Positions 48,668 through 59,047 of a stretch of DNA of 64,000 nucleotides are shown here, piece after piece. The notes beneath the pieces were generated by a model. It made no database searches and was not told the DNA's origin. It was given only the letters and a program-made list of their open reading frames with translations. The stretch comes from Gammaproteobacteria bacterium (GTDB taxonomy: Bacteria > Pseudomonadota > Gammaproteobacteria > JAADGQ01). Position numbers and translations under genes: made by a program. Location of the stretch: the NCBI GenBank assembly GCA_015490755.1, contig WFXF01000077.1:1-64000 (forward strand), given 5' to 3'. The first letter of the stretch is position 1, and each line of letters starts with the position of its first letter.

Positions 48668-50992
48668 ATGAAAAAAATATTTAAAATTGTCGGCATTGTT
48701 GTTGTATTTTTGATTGCCTTAGTGATCGCTATTCCCTTTTTTATTGACCTTAATGATTATAAACCTCAAATAAGCGATGCGGTGCACGAAGCAACAGGAA
48801 GAGAGCTTGATATTAAAGGCGACATAGATCTTTCACTGTTTCCATGGATTGGTTTGGAGCTCGGTGTTGTACAGCTCAGTAATGCCAAAGGGTTTGCTGA
48901 TGTTCCTTTTGCTCAAATGGAGCGTATGGATATCAAACTGAAGTTACTGCCGTTACTTAAAAAATCGGTCGAGATGAAAGCGATCGTCCTGCATGATCTG
49001 GGATTGAATCTGGAAGTGAATAAACTGGGTGTGAGCAATTGGGATGATTTAACCCAAAGCTCTACAGCCGTATCAGAAGAGCCTGAAGTCAAAGAGAGCG
49101 CTGAAGGGAGTGAAGCATTACCGCTGGAGTCGCTGGTCGTTGAAGGTATTGAGCTTGTTGATGCACGTATTGCCTATACCGATCATCAAACGGGTGCAAA
49201 ATACACTTTGAATAATTTAACTCTTGAAACAGGCGAGGTGGTACTAAATGAGCCACTGGATTTGAAATTTAATACTGATTTTGAGAGCAATCAACCTGAA
49301 GTTCGTGGCCATCTGTCACTGGCATCACATATTATCTACAACCTGGATAACCAGCAGCACCGTTTGGAAAAAACAGCTGTGAAGTTGGTTTTTGATAGTA
49401 AAGAGTTCTCTTCTAAAGGGGAGGTTAAGCTCGATTTTGATGCACTGCTTGATCTTGCTGCTCAGCAATATAGTTTGAATGGGGTGATATTACGGATAGA
49501 GATTGATCACCCTGATATGCCTAAAGGTAAAGCTATTGTTAATTTATCGACTGAAATGGCTGCAAATCTGGAATCACAAGTGGCGACTTTGAGTGATATA
49601 AAACTGGAAAGTTATGGTCTTAATCTCAAAGGTGATGTAAAAGCACAAAAAATTATTGACGCCCCTGAATTTCAAGCAGAATTTAATCTTGCTGAGTTCA
49701 ATCCACGAGAAATGATGCAAAAACTGGCCATTGAAACTCCTGAAATGGCCGATGCGACCGTGCTGACAAAAGCAGACTTAAACCTGAAGCTTAAAGGTTC
49801 AACTGAATTCATTGAGGTGACACAGTTGAAAGTTAATTTTGATGATACGACTCTTACAGGAAAAGCAACAATACACAATTTTGAAAAGCCGGCAATTACT
49901 TATGACCTTAATATTACAGGTATTGATGCAGATCGTTATTTGCCTCCGCCGAGTGATGTCGTGGAAGAAAGTCCTCCTGTCGCAGCAGAAACAGATGAGC
50001 CTGAGTTACCACTGGATACGTTGCGTGACCTAAATATTGATGGCAAATTTTCAATGGGTAATCTAAAAGTATCTAATTTGAACGTGAATGACATTCGTGC
50101 AGACCTAAAAGCGAAAAATGGTGTGATCCGTCTGTATCCGTTAGGGATGAAGCTTTATAGCGGTGAGTATAAAGGTGATATTAAACTGAATGTAACAAAA
50201 AATGTTCCCGTGATTTCGTTAAATGAAAAAATAAGTGGTGTTCAGGCAGGCAAATTACTTAAGGATCTAATGGATGATGATCTGATTAGTGGTACAGCCA
50301 ATATACAAGCTAAAGTGACAGCGCAGGGTTTAACACCTGAAAAAATCACAAAAACACTGAATGGCAATGCAAACTTTCTATTTTCTGATGGTGCGGTCAA
50401 AGGCTTGAATCTTGCCCATATGCTACGCAAAGCGAAGGCAAAGCTTAAAGGGAAATCACTGCCGGACAGTGATGTCAAAAAGACTGATTTTGCTAAATTA
50501 AGCGGTTCATTCTTGATTAAAAATGGAGTTGTGAGTAACAGTGATCTCAAAGCAGCATTACCCTTTGCTCGTGTCACGGGTGAAGGAACGGTTGATTTGC
50601 CTAAAGAGAGTCTGAATTATCTTGTGATGGCTAAAGTCGTAAATACCAGTAAGGGGCAAGGAGGGGCTGAGCTGTCTGACCTAAAAGGCCTGACTGTTCC
50701 TGTTAGAATTAAAGGCAGTTTTTCTGATCCATCCATTAAACTGGATATGGATAAGTTGATTGGTGATAAAGCCAAGGCTCAATTAAAAGAAAAAAAAGCA
50801 GAGCTAAAAGCCAAAGCAGATAAAGCAAAAGAGAAGCTAAAAGCGGAAGCAGATGCCAAAAAATCAGAATTAAAGGCTAAGGCGGATGCTAAAAAAGCAG
50901 AAGCTGAGCAAAAGTTAAAAGAGCAGCAAGAGGCTTTGAAAGAGAAGGCGGCTGATGAGGTCAAAGATAAATTAAAGAGCCTTTTAAATTAG
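48668..50992 (+). CDS. AsmA family protein
   Basis: MKKIFKIVGIVVVFLIALVIAIPFFIDLNDYKPQISDAVHEATGRELDIKGDIDLSLFPWIGLELG; C-terminal Lys/Ala/Glu-rich tail. Confidence 0.92.
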   Translation: MKKIFKIVGIVVVFLIALVIAIPFFIDLNDYKPQISDAVHEATGRELDIKGDIDLSLFPWIGLELGVVQLSNAKGFADVPFAQMERMDIKLKLLPLLKKSVEMKAIVLHDLGLNLEVNKLGVSNWDDLTQSSTAVSEEPEVKESAEGSEALPLESLVVEGIELVDARIAYTDHQTGAKYTLNNLTLETGEVVLNEPLDLKFNTDFESNQPEVRGHLSLASHIIYNLDNQQHRLEKTAVKLVFDSKEFSSKGEVKLDFDALLDLAAQQYSLNGVILRIEIDHPDMPKGKAIVNLSTEMAANLESQVATLSDIKLESYGLNLKGDVKAQKIIDAPEFQAEFNLAEFNPREMMQKLAIETPEMADATVLTKADLNLKLKGSTEFIEVTQLKVNFDDTTLTGKATIHNFEKPAITYDLNITGIDADRYLPPPSDVVEESPPVAAETDEPELPLDTLRDLNIDGKFSMGNLKVSNLNVNDIRADLKAKNGVIRLYPLGMKLYSGEYKGDIKLNVTKNVPVISLNEKISGVQAGKLLKDLMDDDLISGTANIQAKVTAQGLTPEKITKTLNGNANFLFSDGAVKGLNLAHMLRKAKAKLKGKSLPDSDVKKTDFAKLSGSFLIKNGVVSNSDLKAALPFARVTGEGTVDLPKESLNYLVMAKVVNTSKGQGGAELSDLKGLTVPVRIKGSFSDPSIKLDMDKLIGDKAKAQLKEKKAELKAKADKAKEKLKAEADAKKSELKAKADAKKAEAEQKLKEQQEALKEKAADEVKDKLKSLLN

Positions 50993-51028
50993 GAACATTC
51001 ACGAATCAGGAGAGATATATATAGTGGT

Positions 51029-51062
51029 TTCAGGCCAAATGATTTCAACCATTTGGCCTGAA
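51029..51062. terminator. hairpin between convergent asmA-like and cytochrome genes
   Basis: TTCAGGCCAAATG-ATTTCAAC-CATTTGGCCTGAA, 13-bp perfect stem. Confidence 0.5.
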
Positions 51063-51081
51063 CAAGAAAGTTAGCCAGGTT

Positions 51082-52671
51082 TTAACGTCCAGACCAACCC
51101 CAGGAAGCAAACCAGCTCCATAGAGACCACCAATCGGGACGGCCTGTTTCACAATCAACCGATACTGCGGCATCACCAAAAACACTATTAACCTGGAGAT
51201 TCCCAATATTGCCTGAGCCACAATCTGCAATAATGTTTGTATCTGTCCAGGATTGAATGTCACACTGCTCTGAACTACTCATGTTAATAATTTCTGTTCC
51301 GGACCGGGCTGCATTGAGGTAACTTCCAAAGCCAGTACCGGCAATGGTAATGATGTTGTTTTCACAATCTGTTGAATTAACGTTTACAGAGGGCGTTACC
51401 ACTAAATTAATCGGTATACTGGCCATGTTTCCGTTGACTGCGCTGACACTGTAATTTCCCGAAGGCTGAGTTGAGGGGATTTGCACGTCCATGGATGAGA
51501 ACGTGACATTTTCTGGTACGATCTCTATCGGAGGTTTATTGCTATCAGTCGGAGTTAAAACAACTTTGGTCGTAATTTTGTTGTCTGGTGTCTCTACTAA
51601 ATATCCAGCTCCTTTCAATTTCAAAGTCGAAGCTGTGCCTTCAATGATTCTTGCTGTATTTCTCTCTTCAATTCTGGGAAGTAATGGTCCAAATAACGGA
51701 GTTTCTTCCGCAGCAAGAGCTCTTGCTGTAGAGACTGCTGCAGCGGTTCCTCCCATATGGCATCCCATGCAATCGGTAGAAGTTCCAATATGTCCAAAAA
51801 ATGGCTGTTCCTCATAATCCCCAGCTGTACCATTGCCATCTGAATCAGCCTGAACGCTATGTAGCGAGGTTGGCGCATGGCATCGAACACACCCTTGCAA
51901 GGTATGGTTCGGTGGTGTGGCATCATGACACAGACTACAGGTATGTACAGTATCGCTATCTGGCTGAGCGATTCCGGTTCCATGATGAGTCAACATGTTG
52001 GCATTGGGTCCTGGCACAACGCGGCCTGTGACATCATCAGTACCACCATTATGACAATAGCGACAACCACCCATTCTATATCCAGTGTCACCAATATCTC
52101 CATCACCAAAACCAGGGTTAGGGCTCATAGAAGATATAACTCTCAATACCCATAGTTCACCATTGGGATCATTGATCAAACTACCATGACAAGCATTACA
52201 ATCTGCAGCTTGTGCTTTTTTGGTGAGATGATGAACGGATGTAATTCCCGGTACCTGTTTATGGCAGCTTAGACAGTCTCGAAATTCTGGTTCGGTTGGT
52301 TCAAGTGCAAACTTGAAATATCCACCCAGGGGCCGAGATGGATCTTCAACCCAGTCGAGCAAATGGCAGGTAATACATTTATGTGTTCCATCTGAGGATT
52401 TTTCCGGAAAAGGGGAGGCTGAATATTCTTCAATCGGTGTATCTATTCGCAGGTGATGCCTATCTGGTAAATAACCTTGCTTAACAGGAGCGGGCGCTGT
52501 GTCAGGATTGAAATGACAGATGCCGCAATCATTAAATGTCATATTGTTTGATATGGCATCAGGCATACCGAGATTTTGATTGACTGGTGGGGGAGGGGTA
52601 CTGGCCCAGGTTGAAACAGAAATCGCTGATACCAACAGCAACACCAATGTGGTAAATGATTTACGAACCAT
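51082..52671 (-). CDS. exported octaheme c-type cytochrome with C-terminal IPT/TIG-like region and Trp-rich tail
   Basis: Eight CxxCH motifs (CGICH, CITCH, CLSCH, CNACH, CRYCH, CSLCH, CVRCH, CMGCH); signal peptide from MVRKSFTTLVLLLVSAISVSTWA; C-terminus RPDWWSLWSWFASWGWSGR. Confidence 0.85.
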   Translation of the reverse strand: MVRKSFTTLVLLLVSAISVSTWASTPPPPVNQNLGMPDAISNNMTFNDCGICHFNPDTAPAPVKQGYLPDRHHLRIDTPIEEYSASPFPEKSSDGTHKCITCHLLDWVEDPSRPLGGYFKFALEPTEPEFRDCLSCHKQVPGITSVHHLTKKAQAADCNACHGSLINDPNGELWVLRVISSMSPNPGFGDGDIGDTGYRMGGCRYCHNGGTDDVTGRVVPGPNANMLTHHGTGIAQPDSDTVHTCSLCHDATPPNHTLQGCVRCHAPTSLHSVQADSDGNGTAGDYEEQPFFGHIGTSTDCMGCHMGGTAAAVSTARALAAEETPLFGPLLPRIEERNTARIIEGTASTLKLKGAGYLVETPDNKITTKVVLTPTDSNKPPIEIVPENVTFSSMDVQIPSTQPSGNYSVSAVNGNMASIPINLVVTPSVNVNSTDCENNIITIAGTGFGSYLNAARSGTEIINMSSSEQCDIQSWTDTNIIADCGSGNIGNLQVNSVFGDAAVSVDCETGRPDWWSLWSWFASWGWSGR

Positions 52672-52794
52672 ACAGCTCACTCCGCCAGAAAACGACAAAA
52701 AATACAAGGGAATTTATAGTTACTCTCTTGGAGTATCGGCCAGTCGGGCTTAAAAAGTAAACTTTACGCAGATTATTATGACAGTTGCGATTCA

Positions 52795-54837
52795 TTAATG
52801 AGCCAGCAGGTGATATGCATTACGCAAACGTAACAAATTATTCTTGATATAAGCTGGGTTTAATCGGCCCTGGTTTTGATAGACATTTTCAGTATTATGG
52901 AAAACTGAGGGCACGACAGCGATTTTTGTATCCAATGCATTTGATGTTTTGTTAACGCCTCTGGCAATGGAGGTTTGCAAGCCATAAGTCCAGCGATTTG
53001 CACCTTTAACTTGCAACATCGAAGGGCGCATATCTTTGCGTGGAGTTAAGGGGAGACTGACTTTTAAACCGGCTGCGCGTTCATCATTCTCTTTATAAAA
53101 CAGAGTGATTTTTGTATCACCAAAATAACGTGCAGCTTCTATCAATACTGCTCTGTCATCAAACCAGAACTGTCCAAATGATGCTTCCATAAGCACATCT
53201 TTAGGTGCATAAAGGTATCGAATGGAACCGACTGCAATTGATCGGTTATCTACGGTTTTTTTATGATCATAATATCCAATACGTGTACGAACTCGAAATG
53301 GAGTGTTGGCGATATGGGCAATAGTATCGTTGAATAGTGCCAGATAGTTTTGCTCATACTGGCCAATACTGGTTAATGAAGTTATATTTTTATGCGGTTT
53401 GAATGCTTGGTGAAATAAAATATTGCTCAAGCCATTTTGTATCTTAAAACGTCCAAATGGCTTGCCTTCATTAAAATCTGAGGTATGGTAGAACTCTTTT
53501 TGATAAGCAATATTGAATGTCGCGCCTTTCCATAAAGGCAAATACCAATCAGCTTGTAGAGCAATAGATGAATCAATGACACCCAGTTCAGTCCCTACAA
53601 AAATTGAAGTTTTAGGGTAGAGAAAGAGTTCTGAGCGAAGCGACTTTTTATTAGGTGTGGAGTGAATGAAATCAATGCCATCGTAATGATATGGAGTCAC
53701 TGGGTAATTTATTTTTAGTGTGGGATATTTTGTCGATTCGAGCGCGGTTAAAAACTGTTTGTAATGAGTGACTTGTGTATGGATTTCAAGTATTGCAATT
53801 CCATGTTTACGCGATAAAACAGTTAATGAAGTGATGTTATCGGGTGCTTTCATTGCGGCAACTCCGAGTGCGATTCCTAAAGCATCCATCTCGTTATGGT
53901 TGTAACGATGATTTTCGTATTCAACAAAGAGCTGTTTTTTTTGATGATTAATGCCAATTCGTACCTTTTCTAAACCAAGGTGGTTCAGTGTTTGGTGTAG
54001 ATCATTCAGGTTGCTTTGATTGTGGTTTTTCTGAATATTGCTCAGTTTTCTTTGGGTGTTACTGGCGGTAGAAGGAGTCTTTGACTTCATTTTTTTTGGG
54101 GGGGACAATTTTATGGGGGCAGTGTTGTTTGATTGAGTTCTTCCTGTTAAAGGCATGCTGATTCCAATGCCGTAATAGAAAGAGTTTTGTTTGGATTTGA
54201 GTGATTTTTTTGCAGTCAATGAGAGTGCAAAAGGAAGATTCCAGGAGTCACTGGTAATTCGTATTCCATAATTAGTGTCAACGGTATCGTGTTCTGCAAG
54301 CAAATAGACCCCTTTTGTTAATTGATGTTCAATTCCACCAAATAAACCTTTAAGACGGTTGGAATTAAAACCGTAGCCCGCGCTCATGCGAGTATTGAAT
54401 AACTGTTTTGTCGCGACAATATATTGGCTGCGTGAGGTACGTGCTTCACCTGCAAAATCTTGCGAGCCTATTGCAAGTGATGGCCAAAGTTTATGATTAA
54501 AAAATTGCCATTTTATATTTCCAGATAAATCCCGCCTTCCTTTAAATTTACTCTCTTGGTTAACCAGGCTTACTAAGCGTCCGCCCAACTCAATATTAGG
54601 CCAGATACCAATAGAGAAAAGGTAACTGTCTACTGACTGAGTGTAATCAGGAAAATCATTATCGAAATTATTGGTGTAAAGCAGGTCAATTTTTTTTTCG
54701 TGTGTAATAAGTGCATTGGGTGTATTTAACAGGCCGGTATAGCCTTGTAGAGAGAGTCTGTCGCTGAAGTTGGAGGTTGCAGCGTTCGTTGTTGCGATTG
54801 AAATAGTGAAAAGCAGAAAGTATCTAAATAAAATCAT
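52795..54837 (-). CDS. YjbH family outer-membrane/exopolysaccharide-associated protein
   Basis: 680 aa; signal peptide, LSLQGYTGLLNTPNALI..., C-terminal beta-barrel-like segments with VLIEAARYFGDTKITLFYK. Confidence 0.8.
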   Translation of the reverse strand: MILFRYFLLFTISIATTNAATSNFSDRLSLQGYTGLLNTPNALITHEKKIDLLYTNNFDNDFPDYTQSVDSYLFSIGIWPNIELGGRLVSLVNQESKFKGRRDLSGNIKWQFFNHKLWPSLAIGSQDFAGEARTSRSQYIVATKQLFNTRMSAGYGFNSNRLKGLFGGIEHQLTKGVYLLAEHDTVDTNYGIRITSDSWNLPFALSLTAKKSLKSKQNSFYYGIGISMPLTGRTQSNNTAPIKLSPPKKMKSKTPSTASNTQRKLSNIQKNHNQSNLNDLHQTLNHLGLEKVRIGINHQKKQLFVEYENHRYNHNEMDALGIALGVAAMKAPDNITSLTVLSRKHGIAILEIHTQVTHYKQFLTALESTKYPTLKINYPVTPYHYDGIDFIHSTPNKKSLRSELFLYPKTSIFVGTELGVIDSSIALQADWYLPLWKGATFNIAYQKEFYHTSDFNEGKPFGRFKIQNGLSNILFHQAFKPHKNITSLTSIGQYEQNYLALFNDTIAHIANTPFRVRTRIGYYDHKKTVDNRSIAVGSIRYLYAPKDVLMEASFGQFWFDDRAVLIEAARYFGDTKITLFYKENDERAAGLKVSLPLTPRKDMRPSMLQVKGANRWTYGLQTSIARGVNKTSNALDTKIAVVPSVFHNTENVYQNQGRLNPAYIKNNLLRLRNAYHLLAH

Positions 54838-55018
54838 TAAGCCGTCCTGGCAGTGGGTTCGCTTCTTATAGCGTCATGTGATATTCAGAGTTTGAGTCTA
54901 TTTGAATGAAACTCTTAAAGTTTTTTCTCTGTGATCCGAAAATTGAGCCTATGGAAGTTTTTATAGCAAGAACTTTTGTATTGTTATTTAAGTAATTTTT
55001 TTATTTGGAGGGAGTCAA

Positions 55019-56653
55019 ATGGGTTCAAAAGATTTATGGAAGAAGCAATGCCTGGGTGTGGGTGTGGCACTTCTGGTTACTATGGGGGCGGGGTGTTCTT
55101 CATCAAATAACGATGACAATGGCACACCGGTGATTCCACCTGCTGTACCAGGCAGTGAAGAGATCAATATTTCGGGGCGTATTATATTAGGCTCTTCAGC
55201 GACTGGGGGCGGTGAAGGTGTCTCTGGTGTGACGGTCAGTATTAAAGGGGATCAAAAAAATAATGTTTTTAATGGTTCTGGCCAGCAAGTGAGTCAGTTT
55301 ACAACGGATGAAACCGGGCTGATCGGATTTCATATGCGCAACATAGATTCATCAGACTTTCCAGTTAAATTAAAAGTAGTAGCGAGCCATCCTGATTATG
55401 AAAGCAGTGGCACAACTGTTGATGTTACTAAAAATGGTGATACTAATTTTAATATTTCACTTGTAGATATGAGTGAGCCGCCAGCAGGTGTTGTGGCGAA
55501 GTCAGTTATGGGCTCCTCTTCTGATGATGGAGTTGTCGAAGCCGACATTACCCTGAACTCCGGTATTGATGACAGCAGTGGTGGAAAAGCCACTATGGTT
55601 GTGACTCAAGGTACTGTAATGACCGATGCTGCAGGCAAACCTGTGACTGGTGAACTGACCGCAACAACGGTTTACTACAACAATACAGATGAAACTGCAT
55701 TAGAGACTTTTCCTGGTGGTTTGACGGGTGTGGAGGTGGATAACTATTCTGACAACGCTGTCACCTTTATCTCAGGAAGTTTTGCATCATTTTCAATTAA
55801 AAATGATGAAGGCGATCAGGTTAAAAATTTTAGTACACCTGTTACATTTAAAATGCGAGTGCCTAAAGCAACGATCAATCCTACAACTGGTGTTGAGGTT
55901 AAGGTAGGTGATTCACTTCCAGTCTGGAGTTATGATCCTGATACCGGAGCGTGGCAAAAAGAAGGGGATGATGGCATCGTTCAGGATGATGGTGATGAAA
56001 AAACTTACTATGTTGAAGCTTCAATTGACCATCTATCCTATTGGAATCTGGACTGGCCTGCACAGACATGTGATTTGTCTGCCCAATGGAATGTACCCGG
56101 TGGTGAAGGCCATAACATTCGCTTGAAAGTAATAGGCTCAGGTTACACCCAGGACACCTTTACTAATGGTGATAGTTTTATAAGGTACTGGAATGCACCA
56201 CTAAATGTTCCAGTTAAAATTGTGGCGCATCTGAGTGGTATAAAAGTGGGTGAGCTGGATAATATTGTAGACTTGTGTGCTGGAGGATCTGTTCCGATCA
56301 ATATACCTGCTGATCAGGCATTCTCTGATATCACTGTCACTGTTAATCAGATGTGTACTGAAGATAACTCTGTGACCACTCCGATTCCTTCTGTTTCTGT
56401 CTATTTTGGAGGAGAGCCGATTGGTTCTACGAACTCCAATGGTCAAGTTATAGCGCTTAATCGTTTTGTACCTAAAAACAATGTCAAGGTACAGGCGTAT
56501 AATCGTATTACGAATAAATGGCTCACCCAGCATGTTGATGTGACACAGGGTAGTAGCGTTACTTTCTCTGTTCCAGTGGCTTGTAATGACGTGACCGGCG
56601 GTGGTAGTACAACAGGTGGTGGTGATGTGACCGGTGGCAATGGCGCAGGTTAA
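55019..56653 (+). CDS. lipoprotein with carboxypeptidase-regulatory-like repeats
   Basis: Lipobox MGAGCSSSN; GVSGVTVSIKGDQ, IPSVSVYFGGEPIGSTNSNGQV domains; Gly-rich C-terminus. Confidence 0.7.
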   Translation: MGSKDLWKKQCLGVGVALLVTMGAGCSSSNNDDNGTPVIPPAVPGSEEINISGRIILGSSATGGGEGVSGVTVSIKGDQKNNVFNGSGQQVSQFTTDETGLIGFHMRNIDSSDFPVKLKVVASHPDYESSGTTVDVTKNGDTNFNISLVDMSEPPAGVVAKSVMGSSSDDGVVEADITLNSGIDDSSGGKATMVVTQGTVMTDAAGKPVTGELTATTVYYNNTDETALETFPGGLTGVEVDNYSDNAVTFISGSFASFSIKNDEGDQVKNFSTPVTFKMRVPKATINPTTGVEVKVGDSLPVWSYDPDTGAWQKEGDDGIVQDDGDEKTYYVEASIDHLSYWNLDWPAQTCDLSAQWNVPGGEGHNIRLKVIGSGYTQDTFTNGDSFIRYWNAPLNVPVKIVAHLSGIKVGELDNIVDLCAGGSVPINIPADQAFSDITVTVNQMCTEDNSVTTPIPSVSVYFGGEPIGSTNSNGQVIALNRFVPKNNVKVQAYNRITNKWLTQHVDVTQGSSVTFSVPVACNDVTGGGSTTGGGDVTGGNGAG

Positions 56654-56674
56654 CTGAATCCATTCAAAAGCTGT

Positions 56675-56706
56675 AAAAAAGGGCAATATTAATATTGCCC
56701 TTTTTT
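56675..56706. terminator. intrinsic bidirectional terminator
   Basis: AAAAAAGGGCAATATTAATATTGCCCTTTTTT, perfect palindrome with A and T runs between convergent genes. Confidence 0.88.
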
Positions 56707-56724
56707 GTGCTTACTTTTAAAAAT

Positions 56725-58974
56725 TTATTGTGCTGTTATGGATTGATCGGGTGCTTCTCCAGAGCCTTCAATTATTTCAGCTTCAACGGCCTCAGTTTCA
56801 GGGGTTGTGTCTGTTCCTGTATTTACCACCCATGGAGCAATTGGTTTGAGCCATTCCTGAATGGTTCCGTTTTGCCAAAGCATTGTTCCACTTCCACCCA
56901 ATAAAGCAAAAATTACAAGCCAGATTTTCCATGGACGTTTTTTCTCGGCAAATGGGTCTTTCATTGAACGATTTGCGCCGACAGGCAGCTCAGCAACTTT
57001 AGTAAGTGATTTGCCGAATGGAATGTTTAATTTGGCTCGCGTATTAACGGCCCAGCCATTTGCATCAAGTATGGGAGCAAGATTGCGTTGCCTTAATTTG
57101 AGCCATGCAAGAAGCATTGAGGGGCCAGAGATTAATAACATGACACCAATAATGGCCAACGGCATTTGCCACCAGACCAATGTCATAAATCCCGATAATA
57201 GTGAGGCTAATGCAGCAGCAATTGCGCCAAGAGCCAAACCAATGGCAGCGAAAATACCGGCAAACTTCCCAATATCAAAAGCTGTTGTCGAAGTTTTGCC
57301 TGCACCAGCAACACCGGAGGCCGCTTTCGAATCGATGGCTTTATCACGCGCAGAAGCCATTTTTTCGATTTGATCACCGATCATTTTAGCGATGCGTTTA
57401 TACGGTGACCAAAATGCCTGGCGAATACTGATCGGTTGCTCAATGATTTTTAAAATTGTGGCATCCCAGTCTTTATTGTCACGGTCATAAAAAATACCAT
57501 TTCTTCCAACCATCAAATGATCAGCATCACCATCAGTAAAAGCTGCGGCAATGGTTATTTTTTCATCGCTTCCGGGACGTGTGCATTCACAATAAGCGAT
57601 GTAGGCACGGCTGAGTGAAGCCAGAGTGCTGTGTTTAGTGATCTCTTCAACATGAACACAAAGATCGCAACTGCGACCATCAAGGTAGAGTGTTCCTGCC
57701 TGAAAAATTGCTTTTTTATCAGGATTGTAAAAATCAGCAAAAGAGACGTAGTTACGCAGTAGTACATTCAAGTCACGATGATAACGTACCAGTCTGTCAA
57801 CGGATGCAATTGAATCCAATTCAGGTTTGAGTTCATTATCCTGTTCGATCAGCTCTGTAATACTTTCCTGAGCATTGCTATCCAAAATTTCACGAACCAG
57901 CTCAAGACCCAGAGGCTCAACTTCCTCCCCTTTTTTCTCTTTTTTCCAAGCTTCATAAGCGGAAAATTTGCTACTGATTGTTCGCCACTCAGTTGGGCTT
58001 AAGTGCATTTTTTCGCCGAATAATGGCGTAACTATTTCACTTTTTAGTTGAGCGATTGCATCTGCCCAGGCAGGGTTAACACCCTCTTTAAGTGGCAGAG
58101 GGCCATCAATTTTAATTCGTGCTAGTGGTAGTGTTGCGATCTCTTTCATGGAGGTTTGGAGATCGACTTCAGTGAAAGATTCATACTTTGATAGTGGTGG
58201 ATTGAGAGGAGCAGTGGCGGTTGCATCAAATTGCGCAAGTTGACAGCGTGTGAAGTAGTCGTCCACTTTATGTTTTATCTTTTCAAAAGAGGTTGCAGCT
58301 GCAGCTGTTTTATCACCAAAAGGCAGTATGTTGGATGCATCTCTTTCAGCCATTTCCCACCAATTGGAAAAATTATGAGCAGCCTCAAAAAACGTATCAT
58401 TCTTTTCTTGTGATATGCCATCTGCGCCACTGATATCTTTTTCAGCGCCCATGCAATCGATAATATTTTGAATGACCGATTGCAGTGTCTCCTCTTTTGC
58501 CGCTTCAACGGGAATAATGCCGTCACCATTGAAATGAGTATTTGCAAATATTTTTTCAGTGTTTGAGGTATCTTCAACGGTGATCGACTCTGCATCAGCC
58601 TTACCGAGATTGCTTAAAATCTGTTTGGCAGATTCAAAAAGCTGTTGGCCTTCTTCGGTGTCGGTGTTGATCGCTGATAATGGCAGTTCCCTGGCATTAT
58701 TGATAAGGTCATCAGGATTATTTAATACCGAAGTGGCCCATTGAACTGCTGCAATCACTTCGGGAGCACGGATGTGGCCATCGCCATCGGTGTCGATGAG
58801 ATCCAGTGTGTTTTCATCAAATTCAATACCACGAGTTGGGCAACTTAAAGCCGCCCAGAGTTTTTGATCAAGTTGGTCGAGTGATTTAAGATCTTGGCCG
58901 TCCAGCAGTTGAACCTGATCAAAGCCACCCAAGCGCAAAAAGTTCCAGCGGTGTGTGTTAGAAAAGTTACTCAT
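56725..58974 (-). CDS. large membrane protein with EF-hand-like motifs, unknown function
   Basis: 749 aa; DLIDTDGDGHIRAPEVIAAV (EF-hand loop) and THFNGDGIIPVEAAK; C-terminal TM segments (GIFAAIGLALGAIAAALASLLSGFMTLVWW...). Confidence 0.7.
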   Translation of the reverse strand: MSNFSNTHRWNFLRLGGFDQVQLLDGQDLKSLDQLDQKLWAALSCPTRGIEFDENTLDLIDTDGDGHIRAPEVIAAVQWATSVLNNPDDLINNARELPLSAINTDTEEGQQLFESAKQILSNLGKADAESITVEDTSNTEKIFANTHFNGDGIIPVEAAKEETLQSVIQNIIDCMGAEKDISGADGISQEKNDTFFEAAHNFSNWWEMAERDASNILPFGDKTAAAATSFEKIKHKVDDYFTRCQLAQFDATATAPLNPPLSKYESFTEVDLQTSMKEIATLPLARIKIDGPLPLKEGVNPAWADAIAQLKSEIVTPLFGEKMHLSPTEWRTISSKFSAYEAWKKEKKGEEVEPLGLELVREILDSNAQESITELIEQDNELKPELDSIASVDRLVRYHRDLNVLLRNYVSFADFYNPDKKAIFQAGTLYLDGRSCDLCVHVEEITKHSTLASLSRAYIAYCECTRPGSDEKITIAAAFTDGDADHLMVGRNGIFYDRDNKDWDATILKIIEQPISIRQAFWSPYKRIAKMIGDQIEKMASARDKAIDSKAASGVAGAGKTSTTAFDIGKFAGIFAAIGLALGAIAAALASLLSGFMTLVWWQMPLAIIGVMLLISGPSMLLAWLKLRQRNLAPILDANGWAVNTRAKLNIPFGKSLTKVAELPVGANRSMKDPFAEKKRPWKIWLVIFALLGGSGTMLWQNGTIQEWLKPIAPWVVNTGTDTTPETEAVEAEIIEGSGEAPDQSITAQ

Positions 58975-59047
58975 AAATACGGACTCCCATTATTTGATAT
59001 TTCAACTCTATCTCAACGGGTAGTTGAAGAGTAATCAGGATTGTTAC

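Noticed and set aside
50770-50992. Lys/Ala-rich repeats at the AsmA C-terminus as a distinct repeat element
   Set aside because: Imperfect helical heptad-like protein sequence at the end of a normal AsmA-family gene; no DNA-level tandem unit.
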